Shown: positions 53,935 through 64,000 of the stretch, in pieces | Layout: every line of letters starts with the position of its first letter | Numbering within the stretch: the first letter of the stretch is position 1 | Assembly (NCBI GenBank): GCA_037355855.1 | Contig: CM074759.1 | Coordinates: 6,076,001 to 6,140,000, forward strand | DNA: 64,000 nucleotides | Source of the DNA: Pseudo-nitzschia pungens | Taxonomy: Eukaryota; Bacillariophyta; Bacillariophyceae; Bacillariales; Bacillariaceae | Direction: 5' to 3' | Made by a program: the position numbers and the translations under genes | Notes under the pieces: model-generated | The model's input: the letters and a program-made list of their open reading frames with translations, nothing else | The model's database searches: none | What the model was told of the DNA's origin: nothing

Positions 53935-56900
53935 CTAAGATCGAATGCCGTCCGAATTTTTGCATTTAGCAACTCTCTGGGCGTTCCATGTTTCAAACGA
54001 TGAACACCAAATTGCAGTTGCCAACCCAGAGTCCCTGTAAGAAATGCACATATGAGTCCAGTAGCATTGCCAAGGGAAAATAGAACCAGTAGATCTTTCC
54101 CTATCGTGACAGAAGAAGTCTCCACAGTCAGCACAAAGATACGGTGGCTTCTTTTGCTTCAACCCAAAGAACTTGCACATCTTGCATTGCGGTGGTCTGT
54201 ATCGCTTACCATCAGCTGCAGTGACTGCAAGTACCTTGGTTTGTTGATGTGCATCTCGAATGTCAGTAGGAAGCTGAGGAGCACCATCTGGAGGACTCAA
54301 AGTTTCAAGAATGGAGCACGTCCATCCGGGCTTCAATTGAGTGTTGCCAATAGATCCAGAAACATCATCTACTTCGTTATTTGTTACACCTGTTAGGGCA
54401 TTGGAATTTGGTTGGATGATACTGTTTGGAATGAACCTCCCTGGTATCAACTCAAACCATTGGGGAGGCGCCTGTCCAGGTCGTACAACGCACCGACCAA
54501 ATGACGCTGTCTCGGGAAAAGGATACCTGACAAGTTGGTGACAAAGGATGCTCACAAAATCCTTTGCCTTCAGTCGAGAGTAATTGCACTCAGCTGCAAA
54601 AGAAGAGTTGCACGCATAAAAAGAGTTTGTTGCTGCCATACCAATGATAGTCGTTACACACCGAAGCCATCCATCATGCGTTCTCCAGTGTCTTTCCAAT
54701 CCAAGTTCACTTTGTCGAATCTGATTGTTCCCATCAATTGGTCCAGAGACACCAAAATACTTGCTAGCAACAAGAGGACGTTCGATCTTTCTTGTCCTAT
54801 AGTTCCCTTCCTCTGAGTGGTACTTTGCAATGTAGGGATCTCCATTTCCTGTCAGTGCTGCTCCTTCCGTAAAAATGAACATGCAGACCTTCTTTGTGTT
54901 GTATTTGTATCCAACAGCAATAAGATTCTTTCCTCCAAAGCAGCTTCGAAGAACCAAGTGAGTACCACCAGGCTACTCTTTCATCGTTTCTTCAAGAAAG
55001 TCTTTTGGATATCGCTTGTGGGCGTGCTTGATATGACCAACAAAATGGCAATCCAGTTCTTTAGAGACTGCCTCTGCTGTTTTGACACTAGCAAACCAAG
55101 AGTCTCCGTACAGGGTGTCCTTATGCAACGGATTTGATGAGATAGTTCTCTCTCCCATGCGAAATGTGCACGCTGTTGTTGCTCCGTACTCTCTTTGATA
55201 TTGAGCGTCTTGCATTCCCTCCTGCAATTGAGGGCAAGCAAATGCAATGAAAGATGAGCTAGGGATGCAACAGAGCACTGAATCGAAGAAACATTACAAG
55301 ATACTTACTGCTCCTCTTTGAATCTCAAGGTGCAACATGATACCGGTGGAAGCACAAGCAACAGTCTTGAATTCAGTTCCCAAAGGCTTTGGCTTCCGTT
55401 GAACAAAAGAGAGGTGTGGAAGATTGCCACTCTTTGTTTGTCGAGGCTTGAATGGACTCATCGATTCATCAATGCAGAGCTGATCTGATTGGGAGAAGTT
55501 TCGTTGAACTGTTTGATTGAAATCATTCACAAGCCCTTGCAATGGTGCCCACTTGTCGTTTGCTGCAGTCACTCCTTCAATTGCCGACCATTCATCTCCT
55601 TCCTTTGGTGTATAGGATGCATCGTAAGCAAATGCTGCTGCAAAGCAAGATTTGATTAGCTTGAATCGCTTTGGCTTCATGATACTGTTCAAGTCTGGAT
55701 GGGGGAAGATCCCCGTTGCCTTTGAAGGATTCCATAGATTCTCACCACCAAAGCCCGCAGGAGCAGCTGCTAGCAGACAAGCAACAAAGGTGAAAAACTC
55801 CTTCAGCGTGACAGGAGCTTGCTTGCTGTTATGTTTGCATCTCAAAGCAGTATTGATCTTGGCAAGTTGTTGAATTGCATCGCCAGGCCAGAAGCGTAGG
55901 AAGACTTCAACAAGAGGATAGTTCGTGTCTGCAAGCAGATTAAAATCAAGATCGATGACTCCAATCTCATTGTCCGGACGCTGCTTTGCTGTAAGAGTAC
56001 TCAGATCTTTGATTCCATCAATAACAATCCATGGACTGACTAGACTGACTAGGGGCTTCTTCTTTCCATTCTTTACAACGACCTCCTGTCCAATAAGCTT
56101 CTGTTTCTCTTTTGCTGCTCTTTCACGTCGAAGAAAAAAGTTTCGAGCCTTCTCACGAGCCTCCGGATTGTGAGGTAGATCCTCCTCAGCAAGACCCTTG
56201 TCAAGCAGAAGAAGGCGCTCAACTGTCATGATAATCTCCTCCTCTTCATCATCGTCAGCATCCCTGTTGTCATTGTCCTCCTCCGAATCATTATCAGCAT
56301 CATTGTTGTTACTCACCTCCGATTCTTCATCTTGGTCTCTGCCCAAATCAAAACTTGCATCGACCCCGTCTGCAAACAAGACCCTTCTAGTATCTCCTTT
56401 GCTGACTCTTCTTGCATTCTTCTTTCGACTACTCTTGGTGACGGTACTCCGTATGATGCGCTGTCCGTAGACGCTTCTTCTGCGGACAACCTTGTCACTG
56501 CTCTCTTTGTTGTTTGTATCATCCTCACTACTGTCGTCATCTACTCCGTCAGCAAACCGTACTGGGGAATGCTGAGTGAATGGTGATCCAAGGTCTTTGT
56601 CGCAAGATATAGAATAGTCCTCTTGGTATGGGGTCTGCTGGTGGAGCTCCGTCTCGTGGTCAAGTGTGTTGTCCTCCTCTTGGTGTGGGGTCTGCTGGTG
56701 GAGCTCCTTCTCGTGCTCAAGTGTGTTGTCCTCCTTCTCCGGACAGGACGTGCTTCCACAGGAGAAGCTGGTGCTGTCAGGAGTTCAACTGCCTCTGTTG
56801 TCGGCGTTGGCGTTGGTCTGGGAGGCTTGAACCACTCAGAAACATGCATGGGCAGTTCTACTTCCTTGACAAAACTCAGCTGTGCTGATTTTTTTTCTTC

Positions 56901-57038
56901 AGTACATTCGTTCCCATAGAAGAGGATGTTCCATACCTTCTTTCCTGCTTCAGACTTCACCTTTCCATAGATGCTATCATGCTTTGTCTTTCGCCACTTC
57001 TTTACAAAGGATCCCAGTTCGATACGCTGGGACGTCAT
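53935..57038 (-). pseudogene. piggyBac-type transposase (DDE_Tnp_1_7), broken
   Basis: It begins MTSQRIELGSFVKKW at 57038. The N-terminal part has a 60 bp tandem repeat region and an acidic stretch (EEDNDNRDADDDEEEE). The core has LCIDESMSPFKP (first Asp), GDSWFASVKTA (second Asp) and GPIDGNNQIRQ (third Asp), then a Cys-rich end CKMCKF...CADCGDFFC. An 87 bp intron is inferred at 55308-55222 (GTAAGT...TTGCAG, phase 0). Two lesions: the frame must change between about 56795 and 56590, and a TAG (54973-54975) interrupts MKE*PGGTHLVL, where neighbouring residues are otherwise collinear. A further splice or frame change near 54020 may extend the C-terminus. It would cut and paste the element if intact. 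Confidence 0.82.
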
Positions 57039-57983
57039 GGTGATTGTCTCGTTGAATTAATGAGTTAGAATGATGCAATGTCAACATGGAGGGATGTACA
57101 CTTGGTTTTGACTGCGTTGTACTCACCATTTTTCATCTCAAGTGGAGTATACTACTACTAACAGGTGTCCTGGTTGATAGAGGAAATATTTCAAGCACAT
57201 GGTACATCTGCTTGAGGGACTGGGGGGAGAGCAGTGCCATTGTCAAATACAGAAGATTTTTTGATTTGGTTTGGACAAAATTTAGTTTAGAACTTTATCA
57301 GAAGCAAGATTATGAGGAGCTTGAAGATGGGAAGAAATATTCCAGATTTTTACTGTTCCCATAGTATTTCCGTGTAATCTTCTCAAATTCTTTGATTTTG
57401 ATTTGGTACACAAAAACCAATGCGCCGTAGAAATGTGTAGGAAATGTACCATTTCCTTGGAAAATTCCAAAATTCGGTCTTGTTGGCAGCAGGCCGAGCT
57501 CCGCACAGATGTCCCGTCAAATCCAAATTTTTTGTAATTGATTTTTTCTCTATTGCGGCACTTCTCCAGGACGACTCAGTCCATCGAACGAGCTACAAAA
57601 ATAAGTGCTTATTGCCATCAACAGACCCCGTCGCCCATGGGAAATTGCTCAACTTTTCCTTTGAACAAATAAAACGTGGTGGCATTGGAAAAGCGTTGAA
57701 GAGTTGGAGTATATTTTGCTGGATGAGTCGTGGGATGTAATCGTGTCGAATGTTTGGGTTGACAGTTCAGGTTGAGTCTTTTCTACGCAACCTCGTGGAC
57801 TTTGTACTATCGGAAAGGAGAAGACTAGCAATGATCAATCACTTGCAATAATGAATTACATGCAACAACATGGGGGAGGCAATCAGCTTGAAATATTCTG
57901 CCATCTCCCATTCTTCAAAATTCTGAAACTTTACAAACACTCTGGAACAGAATTGCGCAAAACTCCAATCTTGCTTTTTCACC

Positions 57984-59036
57984 ATGGCGAGAACCAAAAC
58001 AACTCGGAGGAAGATCAAAGGCACACCTGCCGTGTACGATACTACTAATGTAGGGGGGGCGTCTTTGGAATCCATGAAGGTGACAAGATTGATTCGGGTA
58101 ATCAAAAGATCTCCAGGATGGCATGTCCAGACCAAGTTCAAAGCGCCAGCAAAATTCTTCATACCATTTGAAGATGGTACCGGGTGGAATTCAGCTAACT
58201 TTGGAAATGTACGTATTGCTACATGCAGGTGATGTTTGTTTCCTTTTGCATCCTTTTGTGTCTGACCTACCTGATCGATTTTGTTTTCTACCCAGGCATC
58301 AATTGACGTCCATAATAAGGCAGGCATGCAGGAAATTGTTGTTGTCAGATGGAACAACAATAATGGCAAGGATGGATTGAACTGCCGCATCCTTCCGTAC
58401 TTGCCAATAAATCGGGGAGAAAATCCGACTGAGTTCTTTTTCAAGAGCGCATCATCAACTACTACAGGGGTCTCAAGGAAGACAGTCTTCGCATTCAAGT
58501 TTAAGACTTTGGAGGATGCCGGTGAATTTGAGATGTGGTGGCTCCATTTTAATCAACAGACGAGCGCATGGAAGAATGCAGAGAGAAGTAGAAAGAACGC
58601 GCTGGCTCAAGCTCAAAAGTTGTCAAATGGAACCGAAGGAAAGGTTCGCCTATATTCGGAAGAGCTTGTGCACACTAGCGTTTCATACCCAAATCGGGAT
58701 CCTGAAACTGTTTTTGAGGTTACCAAGGACAACGTCGAGATTGTCTCTTCCACTCCAATCAGGGGTAGCAAGCGCAAGATCCATGACATCGAGATACTTC
58801 AATCTCCTTCAGCTTACAAAAACCTTGCTGGGCGCCCCACGGAATTGCTTGGCAGTCCTGCAGAAACAAAGCTCCCGCCAAGAAAGAAAGCAAGGATTGA
58901 AGAGAAACATCATGGGGAGCCTCCGGTCGACAAGGCTTCCGATGATCATTCTTCAGACGAGTGTAAGAGCTCAAACGATTACAACTCAGATGACAATTAC
59001 GATGAGGATGAGGATGAGGATGAGGATGAGGATGAT

Positions 59037-59130
<94 letters not shown>

Positions 59131-59210
59131 GTGAATGTCAAGAAATTGGAAAGACTGTCCTTATCGATTTTGGACCAGCAGCAGCATCACAAGAAGATAT
59201 ATTTGTTTAG
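57984..59210 (+). CDS. Unknown acidic protein carried by the piggyBac-like element (two exons)
   Basis: Exon 1 57984-58208 (MARTKTTRRKIKGTPAVYD) and exon 2 58296-59210, joined over an 87 bp intron (donor GTACGT, acceptor TACCCAG, phase 0), give about 379 residues. The first 190 residues are compact and have a mixed fold (IVVVRWNNNNGKDG, FKFKTLEDAGEFEMWWLHF). The second block faintly recalls the last helix of PH-like domains, but this is not a firm match. A basic nuclear-type patch (PPRKKARIEE) follows, then an acidic tail: GATGAG and then GATGAC repeats (58999-59130) encoding alternating D/E and then an unbroken run of about 40 Asp. It lies head to head with the transposase, both inside the TIRs. 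It may be a transposition accessory factor or a captured gene; function unknown. Confidence 0.7.
58999..59130 (+). repeat. GATGAC/GATGAG microsatellite encoding poly-Asp
   Basis: A hexanucleotide tract inside the unknown acidic protein. The GAT/GAC alternation keeps Asp in frame; it would be prone to length change. Confidence 0.9.
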
Positions 59211-59958
59211 GAATACGAAAGATTGGAATTGCTCTCATCAGACTAAACAAGAATAGCAATGTTCATGCTGACAGCTATTTTGGATGCAATCGAATACAGA
59301 AAAGCAGGATGGTGGGATGACAGCAATTTCTGACGGCGTCTCTCTGGGAGTATCAAGAACAGTTTGAGTTGGGCAATCGGAATCCCAGGGTAAGTTTCCA
59401 TCAGAGCAAGTCTCATTTGTAGAGTCCAAAGCGCTTGTATCATGTTGCGTACCGGCATGCCTCCATCCAATTTAAAAAATTACAACTTTGTTACCAGAGC
59501 ATTGGCAACAATATAATGGCTGTTGTCAAACAAGAAGGGTCTTGGGACCACCCTGACAAACACAGAGCCTACATTATCTCTCTACAATGGCTTTGAGGAC
59601 ATCCCATGCACACTACTATTGATTTTATTAGGAAGAAAGCCTTGGGACCGGCATTCCCAACCAACGGACTGAGGACCAAAATTTGAAATTATGAAAAAAC
59701 TTGTTGCTCACATAGACTATAATTGCTCAGCAACTATTACAAATAGCACCAAACCCTCCAGGCAACTATTAGGGCACATAGTCGTCTGCTCAAAGCTCAA
59801 GTTTCATCCAAATCGCTTCACTAGAAGCCAAGTTAAACCTTTGGTCCTACAAGCCATTTTCGGTCTAAAAACGGACCGACAGACAGACCTTGGTCCAAAG
59901 ACATACGAGGCACTAGGCCGATCGGTTCCTTTCTGCTCATGGTCATCAGCGCTCAGCT

Positions 59959-60161
59959 TGATTTTAAAATCATGCCATACCCTGGGCCTACTAGTGATTA
60001 GAATAGTAGTGATATGCAAATTGTGAGCCCTATTGGTTAGTCTATTTGCTATAGTTCTAAGAGCCCTCCGAATCAGCGATTCTGTCGACTCGCTGATTGC
60101 ATTTATCCTTATCCTTAATCCAGTCCCGAGTGGACTCGTGACTGTATTCCGATGCACGGCC
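59959..60161 (-). repeat. 5' LTR of gypsy copy 3 with adjoining palindrome
   Basis: The LTR is 59973-60161 (189 bp). The 14 bp palindrome TGATTTTAAAATCA (59959-59972) adjoins its inner end as in copy 2. The outer terminus reads CGGCC instead of CGGCA, followed by the duplication ATGCC. Confidence 0.88.
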
Positions 60162-60166
60162 ATGCC

Positions 60167-60365
60167 CTCCACTTTTGATCGATCCTGATGTACCTTTAGG
60201 GGAGTATTCTGTAGTATCTGAGTGTGTGTAATAGCGTTCGAACAGTATCTTCTGTAGGCTCACGATTTGCCAGCACTCTATGCTGTATTGTTGTTATTGC
60301 TATCCACCATTTTTTAGATACGATTAATTCCTACAAATCGAAAGTGCCGACGGGCAATTAACGCA
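60167..60365 (+). repeat. Copia 3' LTR, right part
   Basis: Continuation of 46394-47063 after the gypsy insertion. It matches 34963-35184 of the solo LTR (CTGATGTACCT..., ...CAATTAACGCA). Confidence 0.75.
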
Positions 60366-60433
60366 TGGTGTGAGGATGAATCCCAAGTAGCTAGTGAATA
60401 ACCTCACTTTTTACTAAATACATGGGATTATAT

Positions 60434-60783
60434 GAGTGATTCCTGAAAACATAAATTGCATTAAAAGTTAATATAATAACGATCCCACATGATTAAATTT
60501 AGGTTTTCAGGAGAGGATTTAGTTCTAATTAATGCAAATAATGCAGGTTCTAAACCAAATTTATACAGTCGAAGCACCTTGACTGTAATAATCTGATACT
60601 CCCAAAAAATTCCCAACGGAATCTAAAAATTGAAAAACTTTTTTGTTTTAGGAAAGTGGATTCCAAATTCCAAAATGCCCAAAATAGGCACGAACCGACA
60701 TTTAAATTCCCATTAATGCACATCCCAAACGTTGTTTAATGCAATTTAATACTTTATGCAATTTATTTTTTCAGGAATCACTC
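60434..60783. mobile_element. MITE 1 (TIR GAGTGATTCC)
   Basis: A 350 bp, AT-rich, non-coding element with inverted ends GAGTGATTCCTGAAAA and TTTTCAGGAATCACTC (similarity runs about 28 bp inward) and TAT on both sides (60431-60433, 60784-60786). A 3 bp duplication is compatible with PIF/Harbinger-like transposition, but no transposase is present to confirm it. Confidence 0.82.
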
Positions 60784-60822
60784 TATCGACAGTAGAGAGC
60801 ATACCGTAACCTTACTTACATT

Positions 60823-61228
60823 GAGTGATTCCCGGAATTACATATCAGAGTATTACATATTAGCTTTCCCGGGATTAATAAACACATATAAAAATTGCGC
60901 ACCCAATGGAAGAACTAGATTTGTCTCAACGCACGAGGCCAATTTTGGAATTTGGAATCTTGTCCAAAGAAACAAAAATCCTCTATTAACTGCCAACCGG
61001 CGCATCTACTTATTTTTTTGTGCGCGTCGTCACACATGTTTGATTACACGTGTCAACTTTTTGATTTTTAGATTCCATCTATTTTTATGCACGCTCGTAG
61101 TCGGACAGACGGCACTACAAGGTTATATGTAAGTTTGAATCAGATATACGAGTCTGTTTATTCCGGGAATGTTTTTTACCTAAGATATGAACGCCTAAAA
61201 ACGTAATATGTAATTCCGGGAATCACTC
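60823..61228. mobile_element. MITE 2 (TIR GAGTGATTCC)
   Basis: A 406 bp element with perfect 23 bp inverted ends (60823-60845 and 61206-61228, starting GAGTGATTCCCGG) and ATT on both sides (60820-60822, 61229-61231). It shares the first ten terminal bases with MITE 1, 40 bp to its left. There is no credible ORF. Confidence 0.85.
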
Positions 61229-61505
61229 ATTTTGCAACGATGAACTACGCTGATTGTAAAATTGTGTGCTATTGAGTTTTAGAACCAAAAGGACTCAATT
61301 GAGAAACTTGTAGGTTCGATGAATTTATCTATTCGTGAAAATACTTAAGAAGACCGACTTCGTCTAACGGTCGGAATTGTATCAGAACTTCAAGGAGAAG
61401 GGAGATCAATTCATACGATTGAATAATGACTGATACTCGTGAATGAATCAGTGAGTCATGAATCGAGTGTCTGTGCGTTGTTCAGTCTTCCACACCAAGG
61501 AAATC

Positions 61506-63866
61506 TTATGATTTTGCTTTGCAAGGAATAAGATTTCGAATGTTGATGCATTTGTGTTCGAGACCGCGTTGAATGGTGACAGTATTATTGGTGTGAACTT
61601 GGAGAATGGGGTAGGGACCGGTGCGGACCAAATCGAGTTTGTTTCGATCATGTTTGGTGACAAAGACGTTTTGGCCAATGGTGAATTCATGGGAGGAGCG
61701 TTTGCGATTGGCACGAAGGAGGCGGGTGTCGATTTGGGCTTGGCGGTGTTTAGTAAGAGTGAGAATGTCGGCGTGGAGAGGAATGTTTAGGAGCATGTCG
61801 CGGTTGAATACGAGTGCGCCGGGGGAGAAGTTGCCGAGGGTGGAGATGGGATTACAGCGGAGAGCGTGCATGGCTGTGGCGAGAGCTTCGTCAACGAGGG
61901 AAGCTGCTTGTTCAGCGGATGAGGGAGGTTTGAGGTTGATGAGGGTACGGATGACTTGTCCGATGGTTTTGTGGGAACATTCGATGATTCCGTTGGCAGT
62001 GGGTGTGTGGGGTGAAATGTTGATCGGTTTGATTCCGGCGTAGTCGAGGGGGAATTGAAAATCATGACCATGAAATTCGGGTCCGTGGTCATGGACGATG
62101 CGGATGGGGCGAGGGTAACGGGAGAGCCAACAGTTTTCGAAGAGTTGTCGAATGTTTTCGGCTGTTTTGGGGCCGGGGATGCGGACAATTTCGATTAGGT
62201 TGGTCACGGGATCAATGCAGGTGAGTGCGTCGAAGCGAAGATCGATGTTATTGACTGTGACGGTCCATGGGCCGATGCAGTCAACGTGTACTTCAGACCA
62301 AGGGAGGATGGGAGCCGTGCGAGGGGCGAGTTGACCAGCGGGTTTGTGAGAGGTGCGGACGAGCGGGCAGATGAGGCAGTTGGAGATGATGTTGCGACAG
62401 GTGTGTCGGAGGTTAGGATGGTAAAAGTGGCGGCGAATGATGGCTTCAAGGCGGTCCATGCCGGTGGAGTGGACGGTGAGTTCGTGGTAGAATTTGACGA
62501 GAGGTTCGAGCATGGAGGTGGGAATCATAATTTTCCAAGAGGATTTGTCAATAGGCGAATCATAGCGGCAAATGATGTCGAATTGGTCAAGACGTTGGGA
62601 AAAGTAACGGCGAGGGTCAAGGGTGGGAAGTTGGAGTATATCCGAGTCGGTCTGTTGATAACTGTGAATGGTTGAAAAGTGGAATGGCAATCTGCCTTGA
62701 GGATCAAATCGAGGGTGAACGAGATAATTCTCTTCGAGACTGTCATCGACAGGGGGACATTCAGTCAATGCTTCGCATGATGGTCTCACCATAAGGCTTT
62801 CAGCCATTTCAGAAAAGTTGAATGCATCGTTATTGTCGTCGAATTCGGCATAGGCAAAATAGGTGGCGAGGTTGGTAGGGGTGCGGCTGAGAGAGTCGGC
62901 GACTGTGTTGTCGGAACCTTTAATGTATCGATAGGTCGGGTTAAATTCTTCAAGGATGAGTTTCCAGCGGAGGACGCGTTGGGTGTTATAAGTGGTAAGT
63001 TTGTATGTGAGGTTTTGGTGATCGGTGTAGACATTGATTTTGGCGCCTAGGAGCATGGAGCGGAATTCTTTAAAGGTTTCGACAATGGATAAGAGTTCTT
63101 TTTCGATGGTAGTGTAGTTGAGTTGGGCTTTGTTGAGTTTGCGGGTGTAGTAGGCGACGGGGAGACCATTTTGTTTGATGACAGCGCCGAGTTGGAAATC
63201 GGAGGCGTCTGTTTCGATGTGGAATTCGAGGTTGTGGTCGGGGTAGGCTAACATAGTTTCGACGGAGATGAGGGATTTCATGTCTTCGAAGGCTTTTTGA
63301 CATTGTTCGTTCCATTGAAAGGTTCGTGGGGTTTTGAGAAGGTTGGTGAGTGGGGCAAGGATGTGCGATCGACGGGGCCACATGTCGCGATAATATGTGA
63401 CGAGACCGAGGAAGGCATGGAGTTGTTTGAGGGTTTTTGGGGGTTTCATGGCGAGGATAGCCTTGATTTTCTTGGACCAAGGTTTGACTCCTTTGGGGGT
63501 GAGCCAATGTCCGAGGAAATCGGTTTCTTTGATGGCCCATTCGCATTTGAGAGGGTTGATTACGAATCCTTTTTCTTCGAGACGAGTGAGGGTGGTGTCA
63601 ATGAGTTCGAGATGGGATTGGAAGTCGCCGCTGAAGCAGGCGATGTCGTCGATGTAGACTTCGAGGTCGGGAATGTCGCGGAGTACTTTCTCCATGATTT
63701 CTTGTGCGACATCTGGAGATTGACAGATGCCCATGGGGAGACGGTTGTATTTGTAGAGGCCGAAGGGTGTGGTAATGGTTGTGAGATCTTTGCTTTCGTC
63801 CGAAAACTGGTTCGCGACCCCTCCCAAGAATTTATTTAGGGGGGTCGCGATTTCTCCCTGGCTCAT
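61506..63866 (-). pseudogene. Second-type Ty3/gypsy Pol, 5' truncated (RT-RNase H-integrase)
   Basis: About 765 residues of clear Pol. RT starts at SKDLTTITTPFGLYKY and has VYIDDIACF (Y71, D73, D74 in the visible frame); RNase H has ETDASDFQLGA and YTDHQNLTY; integrase has the HHCC finger (CLICPL), VDCIGPW, HDHGPEF and GIIECSHKTI. It ends INIRNLIPCKAKS at 61506. It is not family 1: integrase and RT differ throughout. The protease, Gag and first part of RT are missing: near 63800 the sequence switches to a GTCCGAAAACTGGTTCG repeat also found at 30711. The apparent start Met is therefore not the native one. No LTR was recognised downstream in 61232-61505. Confidence 0.88.
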
Positions 63867-64000
63867 TTTGACGTAGCTCCATTCGTAGCTCTCTCCCGAT
63901 TCGCAACCCCCAATCGCGACCCAGTTACTACCTCAATTACGAGAAAAAAAAATTAAAAAAAATAAAATTCATACTCGACCCGATTTTTTTAAGACTCGAA
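63867..64000. other. Window edge, repeat sequence
   Basis: Sequence with GCGACCC and GTCGCGA words upstream of the truncated pol; probably the edge of the repeat that replaced its 5' end. No gene. Confidence 0.4.

Larger units (their letters stand above)
53568..59913. mobile_element. piggyBac-like DNA transposon with two genes
   Basis: The ends are inverted repeats: left GTGCCTCGTATGTCCTTGG from 53568, right (reverse complement) GTGCCTCGTATGTCTTTGG from 59913, about 24 bp with two mismatches. TA, or CTAG if one base more on each side is counted, is present at both ends (53565-53568, 59913-59916). The sibling leader at 24035-24049 shows the unoccupied site with TT at this place, so the 6.35 kb were inserted with no net loss. 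Inside are a piggyBac-type transposase gene (minus) and a second gene (plus). Small inverted repeats (GCGGACCC/GGGTCCGC) lie beside the left end. Confidence 0.88.
47064..60161 (-). mobile_element. Old Ty3/gypsy element (family 1, copy 3) with two insertions
   Basis: The target duplication ATGCC is at 47059-47063 and 60162-60166. LTRs 47064-47252 and 59973-60161 (189 bp) differ at many sites, so this copy is much older than copy 2. Gag and pol carry frameshifts and deletions. A truncated family 2 piece (49294-50281) sits in pol, and a piggyBac-like transposon (53568-59913) in the leader. Confidence 0.92.

Noticed and set aside
58516..59256. Met/Thr/Arg-repeat ORF overlapping the poly-Asp gene
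   Set aside because: It is the shifted frame of the GATGAC repeat; the other frame has the better upstream exon and composition.
53565..59916. CACTA-type transposon, because CTAGTG and CACTAG lie at the ends
   Set aside because: In CACTA elements the 5' end is CACTA and the 3' end TAGTG; here the order is reversed, and the transposase is of piggyBac type with short 2-4 bp duplication.
61448..61505. 3' LTR of the second-type gypsy
   Set aside because: No TG...CA repeat with a partner copy could be found in the window downstream of the pol stop.

Overview
This 64 kb window is eukaryotic nuclear DNA. The few host genes use standard-code ORFs with short GT-AG introns (about 90-160 bp) and encode a peroxin, a bile-acid-symporter-family transporter, an aldo/keto-reductase-like secreted protein and a multi-PHD protein. 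Together with Ty1/copia, Ty3/gypsy and piggyBac-like elements this suggests a stramenopile, most likely a diatom. That assignment is inference; no rRNA, tRNA or plastid marker is present to confirm it.

Host genes form three small islands: PEX12 (9825-11273, +) convergent with a BASS/SLC10-like transporter (11529-13263, -); an aldo/keto reductase homologue (25608-27119, -); and a PHD-finger protein (27877-29977, +). Nearly everything else is transposable elements and simple or tandem repeats, many nested in one another.

Layout. 1-5322: a Ty3/gypsy element with open gag and pol (family 1, LTR about 190 bp), which appears to be inserted into the integrase of an older copy. 5323-9300: a LINE ORF2 (RT tail, RNase H, Cys/His knuckle), split by a non-coding retroelement (family A) with an 18 bp target duplication. 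15282-24292: a complete family 1 gypsy copy on the minus strand (target duplication GGAAT), itself split by a complete 3.1 kb gag-only LTR element (family 2, target duplication GGGGG). 24488-25465: LINE 3' end. 31385-32910: minisatellite holding a foldback element with 97 bp inverted arms. 32992-38249: two minus copies of family A, one holding a solo copia LTR. 38690-41790: a 181-184 bp satellite holding a plus copy of family A. 42476-45378: family 2 copy. 45379-47063: copia RNase H end and 3' LTR. 47064-60161: an old family 1 gypsy copy inserted in that copia LTR, holding a truncated family 2 piece and a 6.3 kb two-gene piggyBac-like DNA transposon. 60434-61228: two related MITEs. 61506-63866: a second kind of gypsy pol, 5' truncated.

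Main points of interest: (1) family A, a non-coding retroelement with 3 to 6 copies of a 150 bp hairpin-bearing repeat, shares its 3' tail, including a covarying hairpin, with the LINE in the same window, which suggests a parasite/partner pair; (2) both LTR families carry a perfect short palindrome directly after the 5' LTR, where a tRNA primer site is expected; (3) gypsy gag and pol lie in one frame separated by a single TGA followed at once by ATG in all three copies; (4) the piggyBac-like element has clear terminal inverted repeats and a non-TTAA target site, proven by the empty site in a sibling element, and carries a second gene of unknown function.
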